Assembly (NCBI GenBank): GCA_021740175.1 | Contig: JAIPAH010000003.1 | Coordinates: 1 to 58,142, forward strand | Direction: 5' to 3' | DNA length: 58,142 nucleotides | Source of the DNA: Bacteroidales bacterium | Lineage (GTDB): Bacteria; Bacteroidota; Bacteroidia; Bacteroidales; JAIPAH01 | Part shown: positions 8,264-17,510 of the stretch, one piece after another | Position numbering within the stretch: position 1 is the first letter of the stretch | How the letters are laid out: each line of letters opens with the position of its first letter | Notes under the pieces: model-generated | What the model saw: the letters and a program-made list of their open reading frames with translations, nothing else | What the model was told of the DNA's origin: nothing | Databases searched by the model: none | Program-made: the position numbers and the translations under genes

Positions 8264-9034
8264 ATGTCAGCATTAGAAGGGAAAAAAATCATAGCTACCT
8301 GTGAAGAAGAAAAGGCTTTAAAGGTCAGAAACATTTTTGCTTCTTATGGTGCTGAAACGCAAATTTTTCCGCTAATAGAAACACATGATGCCACAGACCA
8401 CCTAAAAGAAATTCAACGGCAATTTGAGTCGATCAACAATAAAGACTGGGTGATTTTTACAAGTACAAATGGTGTAAAATATTTCTTTCATTGGACTAAG
8501 AAGTTGAATCTGAGTTTTAATAAGCATCAGTTTAATTATGCGGCAATTGGAGAAGCTACCGGTGAGCGATTAAAACAGGAAGGAATTAAACCTGCTTATG
8601 TTGGCACCGGGAGAAGCTCAACTGAATTTGGTAGTGAATTAATGTCAATAATTGGCCCACCTCCTCAACAATTATTAATTCCTACAGGTAATATGGCTTC
8701 CGATCAGCTGAAAAATGTATTAAATGAGAAATACACTTGTGGGAAGATGGTGGTTTATAATACATCAATTAAGGAGTCGCCCGATCCGGCATTCCTGGAG
8801 CTGCTTGGTAAGGGGGATTACGATTTACTTCTTTTTCTCAGCCCATCAGCTGTGGATGGTTTTTTTCAGTTTGCAGCCAATACGATAAATTTAAAACCTA
8901 TAAGCGCTGCAGCCATTGGACCCACTACTGAGAAAGCACTGCTGAATCAAGGTTTGGAACCGGTCTTTGTGCCTTCTCAGCCCAATCTGGAATTGATGGC
9001 TGCCGAAACGGAAGATTACTTCAGGAACAACTAA
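8264..9034 (+). CDS. hemD: Uroporphyrinogen-III synthase
   Basis: This 256-aa protein cyclises and isomerises hydroxymethylbilane to uroporphyrinogen III. The family is poorly conserved, but the DWVIFTSTNGVKYFF block, AAIGEATGERL, the LFLSPSAVDGFF stretch and AAIGPTTEKAL near the C-terminus are its recognisable elements. Position directly between hemC and hemB supports the call. The two-base spacing from hemC suggests translational coupling. Confidence 0.92.
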   Translation: MSALEGKKIIATCEEEKALKVRNIFASYGAETQIFPLIETHDATDHLKEIQRQFESINNKDWVIFTSTNGVKYFFHWTKKLNLSFNKHQFNYAAIGEATGERLKQEGIKPAYVGTGRSSTEFGSELMSIIGPPPQQLLIPTGNMASDQLKNVLNEKYTCGKMVVYNTSIKESPDPAFLELLGKGDYDLLLFLSPSAVDGFFQFAANTINLKPISAAAIGPTTEKALLNQGLEPVFVPSQPNLELMAAETEDYFRNN

Positions 9035-9064
9035 ATAAAATTAAAATCTAATAAACTTAATAAT

Positions 9065-10033
9065 ATGACATTTCCAACAACAAGATTAAGAAGACTCAGG
9101 AAAAATCAAGCCATAAGAGACATGGTGGAAGAAACGATATTGCGTCCGGCCGATTTAGTAATGCCACTTTTTGTTTGTCCCGGCACAGGAGTGAAGAATC
9201 CGATTAAATCAATGCCCGGAAACTTCCAGCTTTCAGTCGACATGATAGTTGATACCTGTGAGGAGCTTTATGCAAAAGGGGTGAAAGCGATTTTATTGTT
9301 TGGTATACCTGAAGAAAAAGACGAACATGGTTTGGTAGCCACTCATGATGATGCCATTGTGCAAAGGGCTATTAAAGCCATAAAAAAGCAAGTCCCCGAT
9401 CTTTTTATTATTGCTGATGTATGTAACTGTGAATATACTACTCACGGCCATTGTGGCACCATAGTCGATAATGACGTGCACAATGACTTGACGCTTGAGA
9501 CCTTATCAAAACAGGCTGTTTCATTTGCCAGAGTCGGAGCTGATATGGTGGCCCCCAGTGATATGATGGACGGAAGAGTGAAGCACATGCGCGAAGCTCT
9601 TGACGAAGCTGATTTTTATAATATGCCCATTATGTCCTATTCTGCAAAATATTCCTCTGCCTTTTATGGTCCGTTCAGGGATGCCGCCGAAAGCGCGCCA
9701 AAGTTTGGCAACCGCGCCTCTTATCAAATGAATCCATCCAATTCAGATGAAGCCCTTCGGGAGATAGATCTGGATATTAAAGAAGGAGCCGATATAGTAA
9801 TGGTAAAACCTGCTATGAGCTATTTGGATGTCATCCGTCGCACAAAAGATAATTTCAATATACCGGTAGCGGCTTATAATGTGAGCGGGGAATTTTCAAT
9901 GGTAAAAGCAGCCGCTGAAAAAGGATGGATTGATGAAGAAAGATTAGTCAAGGAACTGTTGACCTCAATAAAAAGAGCGGGGGCAGATATTATTATTACT
10001 TATCACACGCAAGAAATAATTAGTAAACTATAA
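9065..10033 (+). CDS. hemB: Delta-aminolevulinic acid dehydratase (porphobilinogen synthase)
   Basis: Joins two 5-aminolevulinate molecules into porphobilinogen. The two Schiff-base lysines are visible, Lys195 in [15 protein letters not shown] and Lys248 in [10 protein letters not shown]. Zinc ligands Cys120, Cys122 and Cys130 ([11 protein letters not shown]) mark the zinc-dependent class rather than the Mg-only class. The 322-aa length is standard. It is the fourth gene of the hem run, 13 bp before hemL. Confidence 0.97.
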   Translation: MTFPTTRLRRLRKNQAIRDMVEETILRPADLVMPLFVCPGTGVKNPIKSMPGNFQLSVDMIVDTCEELYAKGVKAILLFGIPEEKDEHGLVATHDDAIVQRAIKAIKKQVPDLFIIADVCNCEYTTHGHCGTIVDNDVHNDLTLETLSKQAVSFARVGADMVAPSDMMDGRVKHMREALDEADFYNMPIMSYSAKYSSAFYGPFRDAAESAPKFGNRASYQMNPSNSDEALREIDLDIKEGADIVMVKPAMSYLDVIRRTKDNFNIPVAAYNVSGEFSMVKAAAEKGWIDEERLVKELLTSIKRAGADIIITYHTQEIISKL

Positions 10034-10046
10034 AAATTGGAATAGA

Positions 10047-11336
10047 ATGAATTTTAATCGCTCAATAAGTGAATTTAAAAAAGCAGAAAAAGTTATTCCC
10101 GGCGGTGTAAATTCACCGGCAAGGGCCTTTAAAAGTGTTGACTTAAGTCCGCTTTGCATTAGTCACGGAAAAGGTTCGCGAATATTTGATATAGATGAAA
10201 ACGAATATATCGACTATGTGGGTTCGTGGGGACCCCTTATTTTAGGTCATGCCTATCCAAAAGTAGTTGATGCTGTGAAAGAGGCTGCCGGACGGGGGAC
10301 GAGCTATGGTGCTCCCACCATCATTGAAACCCAGGTGGCCGAATTGATTACCAGGATGATTCCTTCTATTGATATTGTAAGAATGGTTAATTCGGGCACC
10401 GAGGCCACTATGAGTGCTTTACGTCTTGCAAGGGGCTACACTAATCGCGATAAGGTAGTCAAGTTTGAAGGAAATTATCACGGCCATGTCGATAGTTTTT
10501 TGATCAAAGCCGGTTCCGGAGCAATGACCTTAGGTTTGCCCGACAGCCCGGGTGTTACAAAGGGTACGGCCAAAGATACCCTGACTGCCAAATATAACGA
10601 TTTAGCTTCGGTTGAGGAGTTATTCAAAAAGCAGGGCGATGAAATTGCTGCGGTAATTCTTGAGCCTGTTGCAGGAAATATGGGCGTTGTAATCCCTGAC
10701 GAAGATTTTATGAAAGGGCTGAGAGAGCTTACTGAAAAATACGGAGCATTGCTGATATTTGATGAGGTGATGAGCGGATTCCGTGCAGCAAAAGGCGGGG
10801 CACAGGAATATTTTGGAATTACTCCCGATTTAACCGCACTGGGCAAAATAATCGGTGGCGGCTTACCGGTAGGCGCTTTTGGTGGTAAAAAGGAAATTAT
10901 GGAAAAACTGGCTCCTGACGGGGCCATATACCAGGGTGGAACTCTATCGGGAAATCCGCTGGCCATGCATGCAGGGTATGCTATGCTTAGTGAATTAAAC
11001 AATAATCCCGAAATTTACGCTGAACTAGAGCGAAAAACAGCGATGCTAGCCGAGGGTATCAGGAAAAATTTAAAAAAGACCGGGGTGAATGGTGTTGTTA
11101 ATCATATTGGATCCATGATGACTCTATTCTTCACGGATCGGGACCGTGTTAGCTCGTTTGATGATTCAATGAAATCAGACACAAAAAAATATGCAAAATA
11201 TTTTCGTTTAGCTTTGGAAAGCGGGATTTATTTAGCTCCTTCACAATTTGAAGCGGGTTTTGTATCCTACGTCCATTCTGACGAAGATATACAACAAACC
11301 CTCCAAGCAAACCTGAATGCTTTGAAACAATTATAA
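10047..11336 (+). CDS. hemL: Glutamate-1-semialdehyde 2,1-aminomutase
   Basis: A PLP-dependent class III aminotransferase that converts glutamate-1-semialdehyde to 5-aminolevulinate, the second step of the C5 pathway. Visible features are [28 protein letters not shown], the [11 protein letters not shown] motif, [10 protein letters not shown] and the PLP lysine Lys267 in [17 protein letters not shown]. At 429 aa it is full length. Presence with hemA establishes that this organism makes 5-aminolevulinate from glutamyl-tRNA. Confidence 0.97.
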   Translation: MNFNRSISEFKKAEKVIPGGVNSPARAFKSVDLSPLCISHGKGSRIFDIDENEYIDYVGSWGPLILGHAYPKVVDAVKEAAGRGTSYGAPTIIETQVAELITRMIPSIDIVRMVNSGTEATMSALRLARGYTNRDKVVKFEGNYHGHVDSFLIKAGSGAMTLGLPDSPGVTKGTAKDTLTAKYNDLASVEELFKKQGDEIAAVILEPVAGNMGVVIPDEDFMKGLRELTEKYGALLIFDEVMSGFRAAKGGAQEYFGITPDLTALGKIIGGGLPVGAFGGKKEIMEKLAPDGAIYQGGTLSGNPLAMHAGYAMLSELNNNPEIYAELERKTAMLAEGIRKNLKKTGVNGVVNHIGSMMTLFFTDRDRVSSFDDSMKSDTKKYAKYFRLALESGIYLAPSQFEAGFVSYVHSDEDIQQTLQANLNALKQL

Positions 11337-11346
11337 TTTTTTACTT

Positions 11347-12378
11347 ATGGAATCCCTATTATTAGATACAATTCACGGGAAGCCTCACAGTAGGCCTCCC
11401 GTGTGGTTTATGCGACAAGCCGGCCGGGTGTTGCCTTCCTATCTGGCACTAAAAGAAAAACACACCTTTTGGCAAATGATGCGTGATCCTGAATTGGCCT
11501 CCGATGTTACACTGCTGCCGGTTTATGATTTAGGGGTAGATGCCGCTATTTTATTCTCTGATATTCTTGTTATACCTTATGCGATGGGTATGGGTTTGGA
11601 TTTCACGGATAAAGGACCTGTATTTGAGCAACCGCTTAAAAATCGAGAGGCTGCGGATATAAAGCTAAATCCTGACGCCGGTAAGCTGGATTATATTTAT
11701 AAGGCCATTGATGCCACTAACAGCAAACGTCCCGAAAATATTCCCTTAATTGGGTTTTGTGGAGGGCCGCTCACAGTGCTTTGCTACATGATTGAAGGGC
11801 TTGGTACGCATCAGGCTTTTCCGAATGCCGTGAAATTTATTTACAAAAATAAGGAGCAAACAAAAAAGTTGATAGAAACGATTACTGATCTGTCAATTGA
11901 ATATCTGAAACAAAAGGCAGCTCATAAGATTGATGTCTTCCAGCTTTTTGAAACACATGCCGGCCTGGTGCCTTCAGAGCTGTATAATGAACTTTTTATG
12001 CCCTCAGTGAAGAAAATGGCACGCGTTGCCGGAGAGCAGAAGATCCCATTTATTTTCTTCCCCAAAGGATTAAGTACCGGACTAAAGGAACTTACTCCCG
12101 AGCACTGCGATTTTGTGAGTATCGACTGGCAGATTGATCTTGCTGAAGCCAGAAAAATGGTGCATCCTGATATTGGCCTTCAGGGTAATTTAGACCCCCG
12201 GTTGCTTTTTGCTGACCAAAAATCAATTCAAAGGACCCTGGAAAAGTATCTTGATTTTGGAAGTAAGCATTCAAAATGGATCTTTAACCTTGGCCATGGT
12301 TTCATGCCCGGCATTCCTTATGAAAACGCAGAGTTTTTGACTAATTGGGTAAAAAATGCCGATTGGAATATTCAGTAA
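11347..12378 (+). CDS. hemE: Uroporphyrinogen decarboxylase
   Basis: Removes four acetate carboxyls from uroporphyrinogen III to give coproporphyrinogen III. The N-terminal RPPVWFMRQAGRVLPSY signature with its substrate-binding arginines, ILFSDILVIP, the GGPLTVLCYMIEG block and the C-terminal GHGFMPGIP loop are all present in 343 aa. It is the last enzyme gene of the run. The later steps (coproporphyrinogen oxidase, protoporphyrinogen oxidase, ferrochelatase) are not encoded in this window. Confidence 0.97.
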   Translation: MESLLLDTIHGKPHSRPPVWFMRQAGRVLPSYLALKEKHTFWQMMRDPELASDVTLLPVYDLGVDAAILFSDILVIPYAMGMGLDFTDKGPVFEQPLKNREAADIKLNPDAGKLDYIYKAIDATNSKRPENIPLIGFCGGPLTVLCYMIEGLGTHQAFPNAVKFIYKNKEQTKKLIETITDLSIEYLKQKAAHKIDVFQLFETHAGLVPSELYNELFMPSVKKMARVAGEQKIPFIFFPKGLSTGLKELTPEHCDFVSIDWQIDLAEARKMVHPDIGLQGNLDPRLLFADQKSIQRTLEKYLDFGSKHSKWIFNLGHGFMPGIPYENAEFLTNWVKNADWNIQ

Positions 12379-12451
12379 AAATAGAGATGGTAGATAAGTA
12401 AAACATTAAAATTGCATAATTTAGATCCTTTTAATTAACCGGAAAATAGAA

Positions 12452-12895
12452 ATGCAGCAGTTTTATCACTTTTTCATTAGTTTTCATGTCGTATTTAGCG
12501 TGGTGTTCTTGCTTACTGCCATCTTTATCACTGCATATTCCTTAAGAGGCTGGATAAAAAACAAGCCTTACGACAGGTTCGAAAAGAACTTACGGAATAC
12601 TTTTCTGATACTTTTATATGCTGATCTGGTTTTGGGAATCATTTTATATTTTTTCATGCAAAAACCAACGGAGGCTACCACCGCTGAAGAAGCTATGGAA
12701 TATGCTTATTTTCGTTTTTGGGCCATCCAGCACTTTGCCCACATGGTGTTTATTGTAATAATATGTACCATCGGTAATTTGTTTATAAAGAAAACCTCAA
12801 AACCTGTGAAGAAGCACAAATACTCATTTTTGTATTTCGGTGTATCAACCGGTCTTATTCTTATCACTATGGGGATGTTTTTACTTCGAAAATAA
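12452..12895 (+). CDS. Four-helix membrane protein, cytochrome b-like
   Basis: A 147-aa protein with four predicted transmembrane helices at about residues 8-28, 46-68, 92-112 and 124-144. His6 and His12 precede or start helix 1 and His94 and His97 start helix 3 (WAIQHFAHM), the spacing expected for an intramembrane haem pocket; similar small proteins in Bacteroidota are often called cytochrome b-like. It lies 73 bp after hemE on the same strand and may be cotranscribed. Haem binding is inferred only from histidine placement and neighbourhood; a role in late haem synthesis (for example a HemJ-like oxidase) is possible but unproved. Confidence 0.6.
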   Translation: MQQFYHFFISFHVVFSVVFLLTAIFITAYSLRGWIKNKPYDRFEKNLRNTFLILLYADLVLGIILYFFMQKPTEATTAEEAMEYAYFRFWAIQHFAHMVFIVIICTIGNLFIKKTSKPVKKHKYSFLYFGVSTGLILITMGMFLLRK

Positions 12896-13004
12896 AGAAT
12901 TTATCTGAAAAGTTGGGCTGTACTACTGCTTTTAAACCGGGAGGTTGGATAAAAAGATACCCCGTCCATGCCGACGCAACTAATTTTAAGAAGTTCCCAT
13001 TCCA

Positions 13005-13889
13005 TTACTTCTTTTCCGGAAAGCTATAGCTTATACCGAATCCAAACACCTCTTTAAATTGTAATTTGGGAGCCATTGTCCCATCTTCCTGTTCGATTTT
13101 TGTATCATGGTCATATACCAACCGGGTATGCAGATTGGCTGAGAAATATTGATTGGCTTTCATATTAAGTACGAAATCCCAGTCAACATCAATGTTTTCG
13201 GGTTGATTGTTATATCCGCTGAACAAATCCACCTTTGTTTGCAGGTTTACATTTTCCATAATGGTGGTACTATATACCATCTTCACATAACCCCCATACT
13301 CATTTAAAAATTTGTCTCCGGGCTCCACGCCGAAAGCACCGGCATCTGATAATGAGTCATTGAATACGGTAGTGGTTTTTCCTGTAATGGGAGAGAGAAA
13401 AATACTAAGATTTTCTACAGGTTTATAGTCCATACCCATTGAAAGTATGAAATACCCCGGAGCCATAAAGTCTGAAATGGTTTCCCTAGGGCCATCGGCC
13501 GGATAACGGTAACCTTTTGTAAACTGGCTCTTGAAATTAAAAAGGGCGCTATAATTCCAATATTCCCCTAAATCGTGGCCATATTTTGTCTGAAAATCAA
13601 TTTCGTCGGTAGATTTTTTCAGTTTATCATCGATAATTTTCACAAATCCATAACCCATGGTTAAGTTATTCTCCCAACTACTTTTATTTTTTTTATAATT
13701 CGCATAAAATTTAAAAAGCGCATTGGCCGAGTAGGAATCTTCTCCGCCGGCCGCCCAATTGGTTAATGAAGTTTGTGAAAAAGTAATATCACCGCTGGTT
13801 CCTGTTTCCCAATATTTTGTGGTATCTTCTTGAGCCTGTAAACCAGTTAAAGCAAACAATAGGGTTGCTAAAATTAAAATCTGTTTCAT
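13005..13889 (-). CDS. DUF3078 family exported protein
   Basis: A 294-aa protein beginning at the ATG at 13889 with a clear signal peptide (KQILILATLLFALTGLQA, then Q). The mature part matches DUF3078: TSGDITFSQTSLTNWAAGG near the N-terminus, then alternating aromatic-rich strands such as NLTMGYGFVKI and FGFGISYSF at the end, typical of a small outer-membrane beta-barrel. Function of the family is unknown. The reading frame is open for 82 codons upstream of this ATG because a truncated MscS gene has been joined in frame; the signal peptide shows that 13889 is the functional start. Confidence 0.85.
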   Translation of the reverse strand: MKQILILATLLFALTGLQAQEDTTKYWETGTSGDITFSQTSLTNWAAGGEDSYSANALFKFYANYKKNKSSWENNLTMGYGFVKIIDDKLKKSTDEIDFQTKYGHDLGEYWNYSALFNFKSQFTKGYRYPADGPRETISDFMAPGYFILSMGMDYKPVENLSIFLSPITGKTTTVFNDSLSDAGAFGVEPGDKFLNEYGGYVKMVYSTTIMENVNLQTKVDLFSGYNNQPENIDVDWDFVLNMKANQYFSANLHTRLVYDHDTKIEQEDGTMAPKLQFKEVFGFGISYSFPEKK

Positions 13890-13919
13890 TTTATTCGTTT
13901 TTATATAAATGTACATCGG

Positions 13920-14135
13920 TAAAAGTATTTTGAGCGTTATGCTAATAAGGCTTTTGAGGAAGGACTGAAGCGAATGATCCAGGTCTTTTTTTTCCATCTT
14001 TCGCCTCACCACCTTACTTATCCATTTGATAATCCGGAAACCTATGATGAGAATTATAATGCCGATTATGATTCTCATGCCATAATCGATCGCCAGGTTA
14101 TAAAATTGTTGCAATTGTTCACCGTTAAATTCCAT
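13920..14135 (-). pseudogene. Truncated MscS-type mechanosensitive channel (N-terminus only)
   Basis: Residues 1-72 of this frame (EFNGEQLQQFYNLAIDYG, a hydrophobic helix rich in Ile, then RRKMEKKDLDHSLQSFLKSL) are the N-terminal part of small MscS channels. In intact members this runs into the pore helix with its Gly/Ala-rich segment; here it stops at ISITLKILL and passes within ten codons into the start of the DUF3078 gene. The pore and cytoplasmic cage are missing, so it cannot form a channel. A deletion between the two genes is the simplest explanation. Confidence 0.75.
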
Positions 14136-14178
14136 AGTTTTAGTTTTGCGTTTGACTTAATGGAAACAAACTTTTGCT

Positions 14179-14637
14179 TTATCCGTTCAATTTCTTTTTG
14201 GAAATATTCTCGAGCAGTTGATTCAGCTGTAATTCGGAAATTTTTTTGGGCAACACATTATCCATCCCTGCTTCCAGGCAATTAGTGTGATAAGAACTAT
14301 CATAAAGGGTGGTAAAACCAACTATGTAAGGCCGTTCTCCATTGACGGCTTTGATTTTTTTCGTTGCTTCTAATCCATCCATTACGGGCATTTCGATATC
14401 CATAAAAACAATATCATAATGCTTTGCTGCAATCATGGAGAGGGATTCATGCCCATTGCCAGCCACATCAGCGATGATGCCTAATTTTTTGAGCCGGCTT
14501 GACAGTATAGATTGGTTGATTTTTTCATCATCCACTACAAGAACTTTAAGTCCCGATTGACCCGGATGGGAAAATGATTTCAGGCGATTCGCTCTTAATG
14601 CGGCTAATTTCTGCTGTATTTTTTTAAACCGATTCAA
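14179..14637 (-). CDS. Orphan response-regulator receiver protein
   Basis: A 152-aa protein consisting of a basic ~28-residue N-terminal tail and one CheY-like receiver domain: acidic pair D36/D37, phospho-acceptor Asp80 in IVFMDIEMPVMDG, and Lys131 in LPKK. No output domain follows. The BvgA/hybrid-kinase style EMPVMDGLEATKKIK sequence is typical of receivers in hybrid kinases and phosphorelays. No kinase gene is adjacent; Hpt proteins and a degenerate hybrid kinase lie elsewhere in the window. The start is a TTG by reading frame and is uncertain; no upstream ATG exists in frame close by. Confidence 0.8.
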   Translation of the reverse strand: MNRFKKIQQKLAALRANRLKSFSHPGQSGLKVLVVDDEKINQSILSSRLKKLGIIADVAGNGHESLSMIAAKHYDIVFMDIEMPVMDGLEATKKIKAVNGERPYIVGFTTLYDSSYHTNCLEAGMDNVLPKKISELQLNQLLENISKKKLNG

Positions 14638-14710
14638 TATTCCGTAGCTTTGACCTGTAGTTTGGATTAAATTTATAAAAATAATCCGTCCATGGAATGA
14701 AACCTGGAAA

Positions 14711-14718
14711 TATATTTG
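14711..14718 (+). promoter_or_regulatory. -7 element upstream of the S9 peptidase gene
   Basis: TATATTTG fits TAnnTTTG exactly and lies 38 bp before the ATG at 14757. No clear -33 TTTG is seen. Confidence 0.5.
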
Positions 14719-14756
14719 TTCACAAATCTATATAAAACATAAAAAATGAAATTATT

Positions 14757-16775
14757 ATGAGATTAAAAATTTTTGCACTAATTACCTTGATGAGTTTTGT
14801 TTCGATATTACAAGCTCAGGAAAGTGTATTAACGGCTGAAAAACTTTGGAAACTCGGACGCGTTAGCGATGTGAATGTCTCTCCTGATGGGAGTAAAGTT
14901 CTTTATGGTGTCACGCGCTATGATTTGGACAAAAACTCGGGAGATCGCGATCTCTATGTTTTGGATGAGGCTGCTGAATCACCCCGGCAGGTTACGGATT
15001 TCAAGGGTAGTGAATACAACGGAATCTGGCGACCTGACGGAAAGAAGATCGGTTTTATAGCCACGAAAGGAGATTCACCCCAAATTTGGGAGATGAATCC
15101 GGATGGTACGGAGAAGGAAAAAATCACCCATATAGAAGGAGGTGTTACCGGGTTTTCCTATGCTCCATCTATGGAGCGTATCCTTTTTACCCAAAAGGTG
15201 AAACTTGATAAATCTCCCCAGGATATCCACCCGGATTTGCCGGAAGCCAATGTGCATATCGCCAATGATCTGATGTATCGACACTGGGATGAGTGGCATG
15301 ATTACAAATACAATCACATTTTTGTAGCCCCTTATAATAATGGTGAAATAGGGGAGAGCACCGACATTATGAAAGGCGAGCGGTATGATGCGCCCAAGGG
15401 CGGTAGTAAAGAGATTGATTGGAGCCCGGATGGAGCGCAAATAGCCTACAACTGCAAAAAATTGACCGGGAAAGAATTTTCTCTCAGTACAAATTCCGAA
15501 ATATATCTGTATGACCTGGAGACGGAAGAGACAAGTAATCTCACTGAAAACCGCTTTAAAGGATATGATAAAGAGCCTACTTTTTCGCCCGATGGCTCCA
15601 AACTGGTTTGGTGGAGTATGGAGACACCGGGATTTGAGTCGGATAAGCAACGGATAATGCTCTATGACTTCAATGCGGATGGATATCGAGATTTAAGCAA
15701 AGGCTTTGACCAGAGCAGTTCTGATTTTCACTGGAACAAAGAGGGCGATAAGATTTATTTCATTAGCGGTACGGAAGCTACTTACCAAATTTATCATTAT
15801 GACCGCGATGAAGAAGCTATCCATCAAATCACGGAAGGAAAGCACAACTACCAGGAAATTCAGACTGCAGGTGATCACCTGGTGGCTTCACGCATGACTA
15901 TGGCTATGCCTACGGAGATTTATAAGGTGGATAGGAATGGAAAAGCTTCCCAACTTACCTTTACCAATAAAAAGCTGCTCGATAAAATACAAATGGGACG
16001 CGTCAAGGGACGTTGGATAGAGACTACCGATGGCAAGCAAATGCTCACATGGATTATTTATCCGCCGAACTTTGACCCTAACAAAAAATATCCTACGTTA
16101 CTCTATGCCCAGGGTGGCCCTCAAAGTGCTGTAAGCCAGTTTTTCTCCTATCGCTGGAATTTCCAGATGATGGCGGCTCATGATTACATCGTGGTAGCCC
16201 CGAACCGCCGTGGTCTTCCTACCTTCGGTCAGGAGTGGAATGACCAGATTAGTGGTGATTATGGCGGAAAAAACATAAAAGATTATTATGCAGCAATTGA
16301 TACCATGGCGAAAGAGAAATATGTAGATGAGGAAAACCTCGGTGCAGTGGGAGCCAGTTACGGTGGTTATTCAGTTTTCTATATGGCCGGGGACCACAAC
16401 GGGCGTTTCGACACCTTTATCTCCCATTGCGGAATGTATAACTTCGAAAGCTGGTATGGCAGCACGGAAGAATACTGGTTCCCTAATCAGGATATCGAAG
16501 GACCGTTCTGGCAGGATCCCAAACCGGAAAGCTATGAGTTTTCCCCGCATAAGTCCGTACAGAAATGGGATACCCCGATTATGATGATTACAGGAGGCAA
16601 AGATTTTCGCATTCCCTACACGCAAAGCCTGGAAGCGTTTAATGCTGCTCAGCTCCTTGGTGTTCCCAGCCGTTTGCTTTATTTCCCGGAAGAAAGCCAT
16701 TTTGTGCTGCAGCCCCAGAATGCGGTACTTTGGCAGCGTGAGTTCTTTAAGTGGCTGGATAAGTGGTTGAAATAA
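14757..16775 (+). CDS. Exported S9-family prolyl oligopeptidase-type peptidase
   Basis: A 672-aa secreted serine peptidase. It begins with a signal peptide (RLKIFALITLMSFVSILQA, then Q), followed by a seven-bladed beta-propeller region with repeated SPDG and PDG motifs (residues ~30-400), and a C-terminal alpha/beta-hydrolase domain. The catalytic triad is Ser534 in GASYGGYS, Asp616 in GGKDFRIP and His648 in ESHFVLQP. It belongs with acylaminoacyl/dipeptidyl peptidases (S9C/S9B) such as DPP5 of Bacteroidota, which cut dipeptides in the periplasm. The exact specificity cannot be told from sequence. Stand-alone gene with its own promoter. Confidence 0.93.
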   Translation: MRLKIFALITLMSFVSILQAQESVLTAEKLWKLGRVSDVNVSPDGSKVLYGVTRYDLDKNSGDRDLYVLDEAAESPRQVTDFKGSEYNGIWRPDGKKIGFIATKGDSPQIWEMNPDGTEKEKITHIEGGVTGFSYAPSMERILFTQKVKLDKSPQDIHPDLPEANVHIANDLMYRHWDEWHDYKYNHIFVAPYNNGEIGESTDIMKGERYDAPKGGSKEIDWSPDGAQIAYNCKKLTGKEFSLSTNSEIYLYDLETEETSNLTENRFKGYDKEPTFSPDGSKLVWWSMETPGFESDKQRIMLYDFNADGYRDLSKGFDQSSSDFHWNKEGDKIYFISGTEATYQIYHYDRDEEAIHQITEGKHNYQEIQTAGDHLVASRMTMAMPTEIYKVDRNGKASQLTFTNKKLLDKIQMGRVKGRWIETTDGKQMLTWIIYPPNFDPNKKYPTLLYAQGGPQSAVSQFFSYRWNFQMMAAHDYIVVAPNRRGLPTFGQEWNDQISGDYGGKNIKDYYAAIDTMAKEKYVDEENLGAVGASYGGYSVFYMAGDHNGRFDTFISHCGMYNFESWYGSTEEYWFPNQDIEGPFWQDPKPESYEFSPHKSVQKWDTPIMMITGGKDFRIPYTQSLEAFNAAQLLGVPSRLLYFPEESHFVLQPQNAVLWQREFFKWLDKWLK

Positions 16776-17510
16776 AAAGAAGTATTCAAACGGCTTGAAT
16801 AGAGTGTTTAGGGATGTATGATCAAAGTTTGTCTATAAACTTTCCATCCTTCACACACCATTCTAAGGGGCCATCCAAAAAGCTCTATAATAGGATATTC
16901 AGCAACTTTTGCCCTTAAATTCCCTGAGGGGAAATTGCTGAATATCATTGAGTTTCGTTTTTTTATTGGACTTTATCAAGTTACTTTAACGGTAAATATT
17001 AACCTTTTTGGTAATTAGTTAGCTGGCATAAAAAATCTGTGAAAATCAGTTCAATCTGTGTCATCAGTGTTCTATTGTTTTTCAATAATGGCACACTGAT
17101 TTAACTGAGGATACTGATTCACACTGATCAAGACCTAAATAATTACCCTTTTTGTACGGATTCGATCCCCAACGTGCTGCAAGCGAGGATGTCCCCTTCA
17201 GGGGACAATAGGGGTGTGCGGAGGAAGTGGTAAAATTTTGACTTTATAGACAAGTACTAATAATTGCCACTAATACTCGAATGAAAGAAGGCGAAGCAAA
17301 GACGCTTCGCCTTACGTTTAGGCCGTAGAATCAACGTTAGAGAGGTTGGTCAAAACGAAGACGTTTTGACCCGGAATTCTTGCAGCCTCTGGCTGCCAAG
17401 GTGATACCGTGAGGGATCTGATGGATATTTGGCTGAATGTACCGTACGTTTACGGACGGGAATCTCATTGTTTTCATTACATTATTTCAGGTAGTCTCCA
17501 GGTTAATATC
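16776..17510. repeat. Repeat-rich intergenic region
   Basis: 735 bp without a supportable gene. It contains an inverted repeat GATATTCAGCAA (16894-16905 with 16935-16946) around a CCCTGAGGGG core; a 16-bp imperfect inverted repeat (17047-17062 with 17092-17107) whose wording, AATCTGTG and similar, recurs in many Bacteroidota genomes; a GTCCCCTTCAGGGGAC palindrome (17189-17204); and three hairpins in a row at 17288-17313, 17349-17370 and about 17379-17400. The last group has a partial second copy at the right window edge. Confidence 0.75.
17288..17401. repeat. Triple-hairpin intergenic repeat, copy 1
   Basis: Three stem-loops in series: a perfect 10-bp stem (17288-17297 with 17304-17313), a perfect 9-bp stem (17349-17357 with 17362-17370), and a stem around GCC-TCT-GGC with one bulge (about 17379-17400). 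The first and third have counterparts at 58068-58129 in the same order, which defines a family. Confidence 0.6.
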
